Counted from the first letter of the stretch, positions 41,559-53,971 are shown. The stretch is DNA of 64,000 nt from Paraspadella gotoi (GCA_051294375.1 CM119269.1:9365274-9429273); one strand, 5' to 3'. Numbers and translations: made by a program. Notes: generated by a model not told the origin, from the sequence alone.

Positions 41559-44500
41559 TTAGTAAATATAATGAATGTACTTTTTTAGAGCTGATTTCGC
41601 GTTAATCTTGAACGGGATGCTGACGAATTTTCTCTTTCCGAGGCTGACGCCATTCGAGTCCGCGATTCTGATTGGCAGACGGAGTTTGACCGTCATCTGA
41701 AAATTTATGGTTATACATCTGTAAAGAGATGGTTTGACAGTAGAGCGTTGAAAAATAACAAAAATGTGAGTAGCATACCTATTTTAGTGTAATGTAGTCT
41801 GTAGAATTCGATGGTGATGACCATTTTTTTTGTATAATTTTATCTTTCTGTTCGGAAATGACGGTTTTTAATGTATATAAAATTGTTATAAAATAGCAAA
41901 AGTTATGATAAATCAAATTATTAAAATTTTATAATATTTTATATGAGCTTTTGAAATATAAAATAAAGACTTATAAAAATATTTTGGTAAGTTTATTTTT
42001 AAATTTTATATTTTATAAAAAAGTTAGTTAACTATATTTATTAATAATTATGAGTAAAAATTAGGTTAAAGTTAAAAAATAATAATTTAAAATTTTTTTC
42101 ATGGATTTGCATTCTTTGCAAAAAGTTGATATAAGAAAATATAATTTTTATATCAAAATTATGTCATTAAGTTGGTCAAAATTTAGAAAAACTATAATTT
42201 TAAACCAAAAATTGAAAAATTAAACAAAAATAATAGTTTTTAATATTTTAACCTACTTAATGAAAGAATTTTTTAAAATAGATTATATTTTCTTATATCA
42301 ACTTTTTGTAAGGAATTCAAATCCGGTTTTAATAATTTAATTTTTTTATTTTTTCACTTTAGCTTATTTTATTATTATTTATTAATAATATGAGCTAACA
42401 AACTATTAATAAAATATAAAATTTGTAAATAAACTTACCAAATATTTATATGGGTCTTTATTTTATATCATGAAGTTAAATATGGCTTTTATAAAATCTT
42501 AATAATTTGAGTTTCTTATCTCTACAAGTGTTGCTCCATTTTAATAGCACCTTATATGCTGCAAAAATCGCCATTTCCGACAAAGAAGATGAGTCTATAC
42601 AAAAAATGGTTATCATCATCGAATTCTACAGACTTTATTACACTAAATTAGTCTACTTTATGATTCTTGATTTGTTATATTTCGTTATTTTTCAACGCCC
42701 TATTTGACAGTTATCTGTAAGGAAATGATCGGCAGTTACCTGAAAAATATTAGGCCTTTGATTAAGCTCGGCATTCAGCCGCTTCAAAGTCTTACATTCA
42801 ACCTTGTATGAATCTTATATTCATCCCCCTACCCCCCCTCTTCACCTCCTCGTCGAACTGCACGGGACAGAGATCCCGGTCGATCTCACGACTCCTGAAG
42901 TCAACGGGATCGTCGAGAAAGTTCGTCTCAAGCGGCAGCGCAGTGGCGCCTCTGCCGTTCGCAGCCCCGACCGTCCGCAGCCGCACGTGGTCGTTTCCCG
43001 TGGAGGGGGTTTCAACTTTTAACTGAGGGGCAAAAAGGATGGAGAGAGAGAAAGAGAGAGAGAGAGAAAGAGAGAGAGAGATTAAGACCCAAACATAAAT
43101 GGAGCTCAGCTGGGGCTTTTCTTTTATTTATTTGGAAGCGATTTCAGCTAATCATTTTTATATTTGTTCGTATGTTCCTTCGTTCCTGGGTTATTTCTTT
43201 CTTAATGAGCTTTTAACTTTTTTTATGAATGAAAAATGGGCATTTCACAGGAGAAAGGTCAAGTATCTCACTTTCAGTAGGAGGCTCTTTTCATTTCCTT
43301 CAAAATTTGGGACTTTTTCCACTCGCACAAATATTATTATTTTCGTCTTCTACAATAGCGACCCGTTTCTCCTCATGTCAGACTCTTTGTCTGTATCGAA
43401 AGACCTGTCAGTCTGGCAGTCTGTTTGTTCACTGTATCTCTGTCTCTGTCGGAATCAGGTGTCGTTTATTTCTATCAATCGTCTTTATTATTTCTCTTTT
43501 TTTTCACTCTGCTCTTTTTTTTTCCTTTTCCCTTTTTTTCTCTCTTTTCCTTTGTTTTCCTTTCTTCTTTTGAATCCTCGCCTTTCTCTCTCTCTCTCTC
43601 TCTCTTTCACTCTCTCTCTGAGATTCAGCACCTGCGAACTCTAGAATTCCCTCCCAGATTTTTCCTCCTGCTTTTCGTTTCCTTTTTTCGCTGACGAAAT
43701 ACAACTTCATCACTAAAACCAAATCTCAACCGAAAGTATTTGTTGGTTATAACAAACTAATACATTTTTATATTTTTTTTACCTCTTTATTATTGCTCTT
43801 ACTTTACTTCTTTTTTCCGTCATCTCTTCTCAGATGTTCCTTCGCCATTTTTCTTTTTCATTTTCCTTCTTACTTTCCCCGTTTAATTTCTTACATATCC
43901 TCTCTTCCCCCCCCCCAGCCTCTCCGTCTTCTCTCCTTACGACACAAAATTCTCTTACATTTCTCTTCTCTTCTCTCCTTTTTTCTCATCTTGTCGTCGG
44001 GCAATGAATAAGTTCACCCAGCCTATAAGCATGAGACCAGGGCTCATTGACCATTAGGTAAAGGGATCGATACTCAATGGTACCTACCCTGCGGGAAGAG
44101 TAAACCGCCTTGGGGACGTGAATAAAACCCTCGAGCCTGGTTCTAAGCCCAGGACCCGTTCGATTGCTGCTGAGGGGGCACAGAAGATACGGATAGTAGT
44201 CTTCAGCCCTCTTTGCGCCTCATTCCCTCTACTTCGCCTTCGCCTTCTCCTTCCCTTTCCCTTTCTCCTTCTCCTCCACTTCTTCCCCTCCTTATCCTCT
44301 TCTTCCTCCCCTTCCTCTTCTTCCCTTTCTCCTTCTTTTCCTCCCTTTCTTCCCCTCCTTATCTTATTCTTCCTCCCCTTCTTCTCCTCCCTTTCTTCCC
44401 TTCCTTATCTTCTTCTTCCTCCCCTTCCTCTCTTCCATTTCTTCCCCTCCTATCTTCTCTTCCTTCCCTTCTTCCTCCCTTTCTTCCCCTCTTCTCTTCC

Positions 44501-45426
44501 CCTTCTTCCCCTTCTTCTCCTCCCTTTCTTCCCTCCTTATCCTCTTCTTCTTCCCTTCTTCTCCTTCCCTTCTTCCCTCCTTCATCCTCTTCTTCTCGTC
44601 TCGCCCTTCTTCTCCTCCATTTCTTCCCCTCCTTATCTTCTTCTTCCTCCTTTTCTCCTTCCCTCTCGCCTTTTTCTCCTCCCCTTCGTCTCCAACGAGG
44701 TCAAACACCAACGGGATCCTCAACGGGACATCAACAGGTGCCTTCCCGTCTTCCGCCGGCAGCTTCAGCTTCAAGTTGAGTTTGACTTCCGTGCGTCCGC
44801 TGACCTGGGTAAGTGAGGATTCGGGTGAGATGGAATGGGAACAGGGTAAGGCGAGATGAGGGGAAGAGGTGAGGGAGAAGGAGAAGTGACTCGGGGTTTG
44901 TGATGGAATGTGAATTGACAGGAGAATGATGATATTGTTCATATAAAAATGATATGTGGTTATTTATTAAAATCGGAAAAGCGAATGGAATCGAATTGGC
45001 TTATTATTATAATTATAATGATAATATTATTATCATTATTATTATTATTATTAATATTATTTAAAGTGTCATTCATTTTTTAAGAGAGAGAGAGAAAGAA
45101 ACCTTTCTTACATTTGTAAAAATATTTTAAAATGAGGTAAAGTTTTACGACCAGTGCTTACGAAAAAAACGCAAAATAAGCTTTCTTGACGAGCATTTGA
45201 ATTTATGTACAAAAATATTTATTGGGGACAAACAGACAGACGAACAAAAAAGCGAGTTTCAAATTCTACTAAAAAAAAATGAAAGGCAAGGTCCGGCTAA
45301 CGGACACGGAAATAATAAACATCATTCATAAATTAACATTTAATCAAAATTAAATCAAAAAAATTAATTTACCAAAATGTCTCCGATTTCGTCGACGGTT
45401 ATCGCCTCTTGTCCTCCGGGCGGCAT
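41559..45426 (-). CDS. unrecognised beta-rich protein, four exons
   Basis: Minus-strand exons: 45426-45373 (first Met tentative), 44804-44709, 43022-42846, 41696-41559 (TAA). All junctions are phase 0 and use GT..AG, giving about 154 residues. Exon 2 encodes RTEVKLNLKLKLPAEDGKAP with VDVPLRIPL. Exon 3 encodes a DHVRLRTVGAANGRGATALP segment and FLDDPVDFRSREIDRDLCP. Exon 4 encodes MTVKLRLPIRIADSNG then FVSIPFKINAKSALKK. Exons 2 and 4 share a pattern of alternating hydrophobic strands (T/E-VKLxLxLP..D..G....IP(L/F)), suggesting two related beta hairpins. There is no signal peptide in the model as drawn and only one Cys. Further upstream exons are possible because the first exon is purine-rich upstream (GACAAGGAA repeats). 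The last intron is filled by a ~1-kb palindrome. I cannot assign a family. Confidence 0.5.
41732..42712. repeat. ~1-kb palindromic (foldback) element in an intron
   Basis: GCGTTGAAAAATAAC near 41744 pairs with GTTATTTTTCAACGCC near 42684. AGTGTAATGTAGTCTGTAG plus AATTCGATGG near 41790-41815 pairs with CGAATTCTACAGACTTTATT near 42620-42640. The inner arms stay complementary toward an axis near 42220. The centre is shared with the copy at 17.9-18.2 kb. No transposase frame was found; a MITE-like or foldback element is the best reading. Confidence 0.75.
43030..43080. repeat. GA-rich simple repeat
   Basis: A GAGAGAAAGAGAGA-type tract lies in the intron of the beta-rich gene. A related CT tract lies at 43587-43620. 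Confidence 0.8.
43992..44217 (+). mobile_element. tRNA-derived SINE, copy 3 (diverged, plus orientation)
   Basis: The order GTTCACCCAGCCTATAAGCATGA, GGCTCATTGA, GGTACCTACCCTGCGGGAAG, then CCCAGGACCCGTTCGATTGC mirrors the copies at 20.2 and 60.1 kb. The B box has decayed here. It sits in an intron of the beta-rich gene, antisense to it. Confidence 0.7.
44220..44695. repeat. CCTCCCTTTCTTCCCC-type polypyrimidine minisatellite
   Basis: Irregular units of CTTCTTCCTCCCCTTC continue for about 475 bp, adjacent to the SINE body and ending just before the exon at 44709-44804. Long Leu/Ser/Pro frames across it are artefacts. Confidence 0.85.
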
Positions 45427-46217
45427 CGTCGTCTTCTTCCTTGTCCTCTTCGTCTTCCTTGTCCTCTTTGTATTCCTTGTCCTTATCTCGATGTCGATGC
45501 TGTTGTTATTGTTGTACCTGTTGTTGCTGTACTCGATGTTTCAATGTTCGGTGTTGTGAGGGTGACTTCGAAAGGACGGAAAGAATTTATTATTTCTCGT
45601 TTTTATGACGCTTTGTGACGATTTTCTGATGAAAACAAACAATCGTTTTGCTTTTATTGAAATATAAAATTCTATTTATCGCATTGTTATTTGATAATAC
45701 CCCTACTTACAGCAGCATTGACGCTCGAAAAACTAAGAATACAATGAAAATAGAAATGTAAGTACTATTTTGTTGTAGTTTTCATTTACTTCTTGATCGT
45801 AAATTTCATGTCGTCGTCAACTAAATCTTTAATTCTATTGTTAAAAAATCAGTGCCTTAGTCATTGCTGGTTTCAATTGTTTAAAACTTTATTTTACTTT
45901 TTACATGACAAGTTCTTTTAATTTGACAGGCTTGAAAAAAAAATGGCAACGTGTACGAAAGAAAGAAAAAAAAAACATTTCAGATTAGTCATTATTTTTT
46001 TTTATTTTGTCTTTGACCCGTTTTTATTTTTTTTAGTTTTTAATTTCTTTCTCTTCTTCTCTTCTTCTTTTAAAATCTTTGTCTCCTTCTCAATTTTCCG
46101 AATGATCCTTCTTTTTCCGATTTTCAAAAGTTGAGAAACAGGTTCAGTCAGGTCGACGACACAATGTAAAGGGATTCGAGATATTTGAATGAGAAAGTCG
46201 GGGGAGAGAAAGAAAAA

Positions 46218-46273
<56 letters not shown>

Positions 46274-46722
46274 AGAAAGAAAGAAAGAAAAAAAAAAAAG
46301 CGGGAAAAAAACGAAAGAAAGAAAAATAAAAAAATCGAGAGAAAGAAATAGTATAAAAAAGAAAGAGAGATAATAACCATTAAAAGAAGGAACAAAAATT
46401 GTTATATGTATTCAAAATGGGATAAAACGAAATACATCCAAAGAAAGTTTTCCGAGAGCGCTTAATTTCAGTTAATAATCCCTGAACTTTATTTTGAACC
46501 ATATATAATTATATATATTCAACTCAATTCTTGAACTAAAAGCCCCAACAACTATTCCCACCCTTAGACCTAACCATGACCTGTTATTCTTAACCCTATT
46601 CCCTAATCCCTAATCCCTAATCCTTAATCCCTAATCCCTAAACCTAAACTACGAGGACAACAACAGAAAAAGATTTCTACTTAGGAATCGGACGTCATGC
46701 GATCGCATCTGAGAAAGATGCA

Positions 46723-46765
<43 letters not shown>

Positions 46766-46901
46766 GTGCCGCTGCTGCCACGCCTAAAGTAAGGAAGGTA
46801 GGGAAGCAAGTTCGTAGGTTCCAAATCTCATCGAAGCCTAATTGCGCGATAGGAAATTTCGGAATTCGAAAAGTACGTCTCTCTCTCTCTCTCTCTGTCT
46901 C

Positions 46902-46954
<53 letters not shown>

Positions 46955-47018
46955 ACTTTTCGAAAATAATTTTTTTTTTGTTTGCAGACAATCAACTTTT
47001 TTATTTTTAACTTCAAGC
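45427..47018. other. intergenic/upstream region with simple repeats
   Basis: This contains a GAAA tract (46203-46295), a CCCTAATC-type tandem (about 46595-46640) and CT tracts at 46725-46758 and 46879-46950. The second CT tract and a TTTGCAG acceptor (46987) immediately precede the Reeler gene start, so a 5' UTR exon upstream is possible. Confidence 0.55.
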
Positions 47019-49027
47019 ATGTCTCCGCAAATCATTGCGGCGTTCCTTCTGACGGCGTCATTGTTTGTCCCGGCTTCGTGCAATTCTAGCGGCGCCCCTG
47101 TTAACAGCAACGCCGACCTTTGCGCGTCTATGAAGCCGAATCACTACGGAACCTCGGACTCTTCGGTAAATGGGATAAGGATAGGACACTATTATCGAGA
47201 AACAACTGAAGTGAAAAATCTATCTTCTCAAAAAATTTTTTTACCATACCGGGTAAAAGTTTTATACTGAATAAATTATGAATATTTAAAAAAAAATATC
47301 GTAATTTATTTTAAAATATTTAAAATAACATTATAGCATTTCTATGATTTTTTGTTTCCTACCATTTAATTTTTTAATGATATTTTTTTTTAAATTAAAG
47401 ATAGAGTGGGGAGGAGAGAAACAGAATGTCTCTGGAACGTGAATTAAGTTTATAATTTTCCAATAGATTAAGATTATTTTTTTAATTTGATTATTTATTG
47501 TAATAAATTAATCTTTAAAAAATGGTCTCGCTAGATGATGATGATGATTATGATGATGATGATGATGATGACTCCGTCTGGTTGACTCATCCCGTTGTTC
47601 ATATCATCTTCATCATTATCCATCACCCTTGCGACTAGACTTAATTTTATTTTCATCCTTTTATTATTTTATCATTATAATCGTTTTCTGTCTTCGTTAT
47701 CTTCATTATCCTCATCATATTTATCATCATGAACATTATTGTTATCACAATGCTTTTAATCATCATAATCATCAACTGGGTTTTCTTTGACATCGTTTTC
47801 TTCATCATTAATTTTTATAGCAATTGTGATCGTCCACGATTTAATGTCATCCATTTTTGTATCGTCTTAGTCATCCTCGATTTCTATTGTCCTCGCTTTC
47901 AGGACCCTCTTCCCTTTCGGATTCTGGTGCCCAAGACGAACTACACCGCAGGGGAAACTCAAACTCTGACTTTGGAATCCACACAAAACGGAGTTTTGCT
48001 CAAAGGATTTTTGATCCAAGCGATAGAAGCCGGGAGTGCCCCCGGAGATGCCGGGGGTAAGAAGAACAAAGCTTGATTAACCATATTAGTACAGATTTGT
48101 ATATATTACTCATGACAAGTAACAGGTACACAGTAGTATGAAATTATCATTATTATTATTAATATTATAATAATAATCATCATACCAAAGAGAAATGACA
48201 TTTTGACCTAACTAAATTTGAGTCATGCACAGTTATTTAGATATTATTAATTCTAACTGAAAAACCAACAGACAGAAAGACGAACAGAACTTTGGACAGT
48301 TAGACTTAAAAGTGACTTACAGACTTTAAACTTACTATGGCTAGGCGCCTAATAACAAAATTCTTCTTTTAGCCAAAGCTTACGGAACTTTTTCAAAGAC
48401 AGCTGGGGAAAAAGTCAAGCTTGTTGACTGTTTTGGAGGATCAAAGAATGCGGGTAAGCAAATGGTAAAAAAAGCAAGAAAATTATAGACAAAGTACATA
48501 TTATGATTTTCTTTGGTTGACAGCGACACACAGTGAAAAGATTGATAGCGGAGCGATCAATTTAACTTGGACTGCGCCGTCGGATGCTATGGGAAAAGAC
48601 TTGGAATTTAGGTGATGAATGAAAGAGAAAGAGATGGGATATAATAAATAGATTATGAATTTAAATGTTTAAATTTTATTGAAATTTTTAGAGTCACGTT
48701 TCTCAAAACCATGTCCGCATATTGGGTGGCGAAACCTTCGGATAAGCTAATGGTGAGGCATATCGTTAAAAATTCATATCGTTTCTGCTTATTATTGCTT
48801 TTGAAACTCTTATCATTTTTAATTATAAGAAACATGACTGTTTTCACGTTTATCATCATTAATCTCAGTTCACCAACGAAACGAACCCCGTGGCGTCCAC
48901 GACTCAAGAGACGCCCATCTCAACCCAGCCAATGACAACGACAACAAGCGGTGCAGTCAAAAATCCCATCAGCTTGGTCGTCTTCGCGATTGTCGGCCTC
49001 GTCGTTTTCTTCGGGATTTGTCGGTAA
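47019..49027 (+). CDS. Reeler-domain single-pass surface protein
   Basis: Exons: 47019-47165, 47903-48056, 48373-48453, 48524-48611, 48692-48752, 48869-49027; phases join exactly and give 229 residues. A signal peptide (MSPQIIAAFLLTASLFVPAS) precedes a Reeler fold: LCASMKPNHYGTSD, PFRILVPKTNYTAGETQTLT, VLLKGFLIQA, the KLVDCFGG segment with a second Cys, THSEKIDSGAINLTWTAPS and VTFLKTMSAYWVA. This is the standard order GAP..C..M.PxHG, Y.xGxxxxLTL, GFLxQAR, THxxxxxKxxxxxxWxAP, VxFxATV. A Ser/Thr-rich stalk (about residues 180-205) leads to a C-terminal hydrophobic helix (ISLVVFAIVGLVVFFGI) ending in CR, so the protein is anchored type I or GPI-processed. Related invertebrate proteins are called putative defence or ferric-chelate-reductase-like proteins, but no DOMON or cytochrome b561 domain follows here. 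The role is not established. Confidence 0.88.
47535..47572. repeat. GATGAT microsatellite in Reeler-gene intron 1
   Basis: A short run of GAT units is followed by ATC/ATT-rich sequence to 47880. Nothing coding is recognised in the 737-bp intron. Confidence 0.8.
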
Positions 49028-50804
49028 AATCGAAGCCGACACAAATGTCAGACACCTTGATTTAATCAAAGGCTCACGAAGAAAATACACTACTGATTTT
49101 CATTGAGGATAATTTTAACTTCATTTTTGTGAGGCGACTTACTTTGCTGATGTTTGAGTCCTAAAAGACGCTTTGCCCATGATATCATATAGTTTTGGTC
49201 CTAACCCGTAACAGATGAACCGTTGTGGTCGATGTTAGTATAAAACTAATCAAATTTGATGGAAGCTTAAATTCAAATAATTATATCTCGACTGGTTGCT
49301 TGACATGATTGACCAAAACTATTTGGTCCTCATTGGCAGATAATCTTAAGGGCACTAGAAAAGAAAGAGAAGAAAGGTTGACTAAAAACGTTGTGTAAAG
49401 TCACCTCAGCTAAACCACTGACCGCCGTCCTTCACAGTCTTTCAACTTTTATATTTAGTTAATGTTAAAGAAAATGACTTTTTAAATTTTTTATGTTCTC
49501 TCTTTTAGAACCCTATCTACAGAGATAAATTAAAAGTTTCAATGTTTCATTGCATGATCTTGAGCTGTTTGCTTTATAGCAATAAAAATGATAATTAATG
49601 ATTAATGTTTGGGATTACAATTCGTCAACAGCAGTCTATTTTGTTAGGTTTTAAAGGAATTCTAACAGTTCCATCACTTTTGAGATTTTTTAAATTTTCT
49701 TGGGTTGGATCATAGTTAGTCGCATTGAGCAGCGCAGGGCACTAGAGACAATTTCAATGACAAAAAAAAATAATATATATATATTTATGTTTTACGCGTT
49801 TCCAAAGGACCTTTTATGAAAATATAAGTTTACAAAATTGATACGACTTTCTTCTTCATAGTCCACTGGAACTCACGTTAAACAATTCTATGGCGGGCGA
49901 AATACTACGTTCGTCTCCGAGTTAGCATAGAAAATATAAAACAATTTTCTACAAACATATTTTACAAAAAATTTTTAGTTTTCAAAATCAAAATCAAAAA
50001 CTGTTCGTAAAATTAAAAAATCTGAAGAAGATTCCTTGGGGGGTTTCTCAGTTTCAGATGAGAACATTGTTTGAGCAGTGCTTAATCTCGACTTAATATT
50101 AACTCAATCCATATATCAAAAGATAAAAATAGAATAATAACTTTATTAAATATTCAATATCCAATAATCATTGAGAAACGTGCATCAGAATGACAGAGAA
50201 CCAAAATGCAGCAGCAGCAGTAGAGCCGATACGCAGCAACAGTAGCAGTAGAACTGAGATGCAGCAACAGAACCGAGACGCAGCATCAGTAGCAGCAGAG
50301 CCGAGACGCAGCAACAGCTCAAAGCTACATAAAAGCTTAAAATTAATTACCATATTCAAATAATTTCACAAATATCATTTAATACCTGATGGTCTCAGAG
50401 GAATCTCCCCAAAAATTAAGAATTTATTCCCCTTTTATATACAAAGACACAATTATCACAACCAATGAGAGGAGAATTCACATTTTAAGAATAAGATCAA
50501 AACATCTACTAGTTATTATTAACCAAAGAGAGACCAGATATTCAAATTCAAGGTATAAAATTCAACCAATTAGAGACATTAAACAGAACTATTGGAGTCA
50601 TTCAATTAAACTTTAAACTCAGATATTTGAGCCATTAAAAAATAAAAGGTCAGGGCTCAATTCAGATAAAAATCATTATAAACTCTTTAACAAAATCATT
50701 TTAAAATTTCATTATTTTTATAAGGAAATTTTTTATAAAGAAAATTCTATTTATGATTTTGTTTTGATGCGATAAACCTTTCGTTTTTCGTTGTTATGAT
50801 TTAG
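49028..50804. other. AT-rich intergenic sequence with one CAG-type minisatellite
   Basis: At 50200-50325 imperfect units of GCAGCAACAGxxxxxGAGCCGAGAC (about 36 bp) repeat three or four times. No gene was recognised. Confidence 0.5.
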
Positions 50805-50924
50805 GAAAAAACAAAGTTTTTAATTGTGTTACAACGAATTTAATTAGAGATACGGACATGTTTCGGCTCACATTTCGAGCCTTCATCAGCGTTTGCCATA
50901 GAAAATATTTGTGCAAAAAGAAGG

Positions 50925-50969
<45 letters not shown>

Positions 50970-51305
50970 GTAAAGTTTTCCAACAAAATGGTGAGACAGA
51001 TAGTGGTCAGATGAGAGAACAGGCTGAAGTTGAGGACAGATTGAGTGAGTTGTGAAAAGAAATGAAATTTGTTAGAGAGAGAGAGAGAGAGAGAGAGGGA
51101 CAACAGGGATAAAATAAATAGTATTAAAGATACATTTGTAATGTACCAACAAAGTAAAAATTTTGAAAAACTAAATGTCAGTAAGAGCTTAACAATTATC
51201 TAATTTAAATAGTAGCTAAAGGATAGTAACATGAATTATGAAATTTGAAATGTGAAAAAGATAGTTGATAGTTAGGAGGATAAGAAAGTGAAATATAAGG
51301 AGAAA
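50805..51305 (-). repeat. left pLTR (inverted orientation)
   Basis: It begins AAAAAACAAAGTTTTTAATT and ends GAAATATAAGGAGAAA, mirroring the right arm. Small differences (for example ACAACG against ACAAAACG, and longer or shorter GA tracts) show the arms have diverged slightly since insertion. Confidence 0.85.
50850..50900 (-). ncRNA. hammerhead-ribozyme-like motif in left pLTR
   Basis: On the minus strand CTGATGA (50889-50883) is followed by an extra A, a GGCTC/GAGCC stem closed by a 7-nt loop, GAAAC and ATGTC. The order fits a minimal type I hammerhead with a very short stem III (ACATGT is self-complementary, as in dimer-forming versions). The extra A between core and stem II departs from the consensus. 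Confidence 0.55.
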
Positions 51306-51689
51306 GAAAGAGCTCAAAATGAGACTCCTGGATCAAACAACCCGAAGCGGCGGCAACCCTTTGGGCGGCGGCGGCGCGGGTTCTCAACGCAGAAAGAGCC
51401 CCACCTATGCCTAATGTCGGTAAGGGTGAGCGCATGGCCATTGCCTCACTCAAGCGTAATCAAGCGATCATGGTTCATCCGCGGATAAGGGAAGAGCTGC
51501 GGTAGTCATGGACGCCCATGACTACAAAAGACAAGGTACGGAAAATGTTGGCAGATCAGAATACCTACCATCCTCTGCCAAAGGATCCGACCCTCGCAAC
51601 AGGGCTCGGATCCAGACGGTAACAAAACGCATATCGTGAATACTGCTCCCCGTCAGTATTTCACAGAGTCAATCCCGACTCAACGCAGC

Positions 51690-53212
51690 CTCCTTTGTTC
51701 TTCGGTCAGCCGAAGGTACATAAGCCCGATCTACCATTACGCCCAATCGTTCAGCTCGCAATTCCATTTTCAATGGAATGTCGAAGGAGTTGGGTCGCAT
51801 ACCATCTCCGTTAGTCGGTAACCAACACCACCTCAGAAATTCTCTTGATCTGACGGAAAAGTTGCAGCATCACAAAGTGCCCGATACTCATCTCTTGGTC
51901 TCGTGCGATTTACAAAGCATGTTTACGAACATTCCCCAAGACTTGGCGTTAGCCTCCGCAGAGCGCCGCTTGAGGGAAGACTGGTCATTGCACGAGCGTA
52001 CGCCAATCCAATTGGATGATATCATGGCATTGCTGCGGCTCGACCTGGAACTGGCGTACTTCAGGTTCGATGGAAGTATTATGCCCAGCCTGGTGGCTTA
52101 GGGATGGGTAAATCAACGTCAAGTCCTCTGGCAGATTTCTATATGGAGGACTATGAGGTGGAAGCTTTGGCCTCTTTTTCGATCGTTACATGGGGAAGAG
52201 TCAGTCCTTTTCTGGTATCGGAAAGCAGACGATACTATTCTGGCCGTGCGCAAAGACCTCATTGAGGCTTTACTAAACCACCTGAACAGCATCCATGTGC
52301 GGATCAAGTGGACATGCGAGAGGGAGGAGAATGGGTCAATTCCAATGCTCGATGTGTTGATTCAACGCAAAGAGGGCGGCTCATTGGAATTTTCAGTCTA
52401 TCGCAAACCGACCCACACGGACCAGTACATTCCCTTCATCTCGCATGCTCCTCTGTCCCACAAGCTCGCCACGGTCAGATCCCTTACCAGGAGAGCTGCA
52501 CTGATTCCGTCGACCCCCGAGCTTCAGGCCGCGAGCTTGAGCACGTCAAAAGAGCCTTGGCGATCAATGGCTACCCATTGTGGGCCTTCGAGAAGGCTAG
52601 GTATCGGCCGCGCCTGGCTGAGGACAGTGACCACTCAGGGGCTGTCCAAGTAACCGCCCACGCAGGTTCTACCTCCACCCCCCAGGAGGCGGAACGGGAT
52701 CTTGCTGCTGAAGTGCCGACCGCGCCCCACAGCGCAAGTGGAAGATAAGCAGAAGCGCCCAAGGAACGTGGGTCACTTGTCCCTCCCCTACCACCAGGGG
52801 ATCACTGAAGCATTGGTGCGGGTGCTAGCAAAGCAGGGGATCTCCACTTCAGTGACGGCCGCGCGGCTCCCTACGTGAGCATTTGGTGAAACCGAAAGAT
52901 AAAATCCCCAGACCGAAAACTTCAGGAGCCGTCTACTGGACGGCCTGTGCAGGGACGGGCAACCAACCCTGTGCAGCAGCATACGTGGGAGAGACAGGCA
53001 AGTCTCTGACTGATCGATTCCAACAACACACAAAGCCCTATCGTGACGCCCGAGGTCACTTTCTGTCCGCAGTTGCTGAACATTCGGCAGGCACAGGCCA
53101 TCTGTTCAGGGAATCAGACTGTCTCGTGCTGTCCCATGACCCAAACTGGTTCTCAAGAGGTATTAGAGAGGCAATTTACATCAAAGCCCTCGAGCCCTCT
53201 TTGAACCTGTGA
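51690..53212 (+). pseudogene. Penelope-like RT + GIY-YIG polyprotein, frame-broken
   Basis: FFGQPKVHKPDLPLRPIV (about 51698-51751) is the first RT motif. The frame shifts before DLQSMFTNIPQDLAL (about 51910-51955) and meets a stop at 52099-52101. SSPLADFYMED and the palm-site region YRKADDTILAV (near 52215-52250) follow in that frame, where the usual catalytic box is YxDD preceded by a hydrophobic residue. IPMLDVLI and SVYRKPTHTDQYI mark the thumb region. After another frame change, AAYVGETGKSLTDRFQQH and ISAVAEHSAG-like sequence with EAIYIKAL (52883-53212) form the GIY-YIG nuclease (AYVGET replaces GIY-like residues). A basic, Gln/Arg-rich tail region continues to about 53570. The product would be nuclear in a live element; this copy cannot make it. 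Confidence 0.85.
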
Positions 53213-53724
53213 TGGAGGACGATTCGATCTCCCTCCAAGTTATGATACGCTTATCAAAAGCGTGGTGAAGGCCCCGCCTCCACCACGCCCCGCACAATGA
53301 TTCCCCTGTCTCCACTCAACGAGACAGGCGGAGACCCTTGCGCAGGCAATGGGCAAACGATGCCTCTCACTCAAATGAAGCAACTCAGTCCCTCTCTGGC
53401 GACTGGGCGCCGCCCAAAACGACGGCTTCAGGAGGAGGGAGAATCCACCACTCCTGTCACGAAAGCGGCAAGAACGGACAACCGCCGCCTCGCCAGCAGG
53501 CGAGAAGAGGGCCCCAGCAGGCACAACAGGTCAAAGAGACATAAGAGTGGCTCTGGGAATCTTTCCGTCAGGTTCGATACCCAGTGCAACATTCACTGGT
53601 TCAACCACACTCTCCTCTCAGCCTATGACGCGCTAATGACCTGGCACCATCGTCTCTGTCCTTCATTTGCATATAAAACAAGGGGGGCCAGCTCATTTTG
53701 AGCTTATATTTATATATATATATA

Positions 53725-53932
53725 TATTTCTCCTATATTTTCACTTTCTTATCCTCCTAACTATCAACTATCTTTTTCACATTTCAAATTTCATAATTCA
53801 TGTTACTATCCTTTAGCTAACTATTTAAATTAGATAATTGTTAACTCTTACTGACATTTAGTTTTTCAAAATTTTTACTTTTGTTGTACATTACAAAATG
53901 TATCTTTAATACTTATTTATTTATCCCTGTTG

Positions 53933-53971
<39 letters not shown>

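Noticed and set aside
44118-44816. A 230-codon plus-strand Leu/Pro/Ser-rich protein
   Set aside because: It spans SINE sequence and a polypyrimidine minisatellite; the opposite strand carries a coherent spliced exon at 44709-44804.
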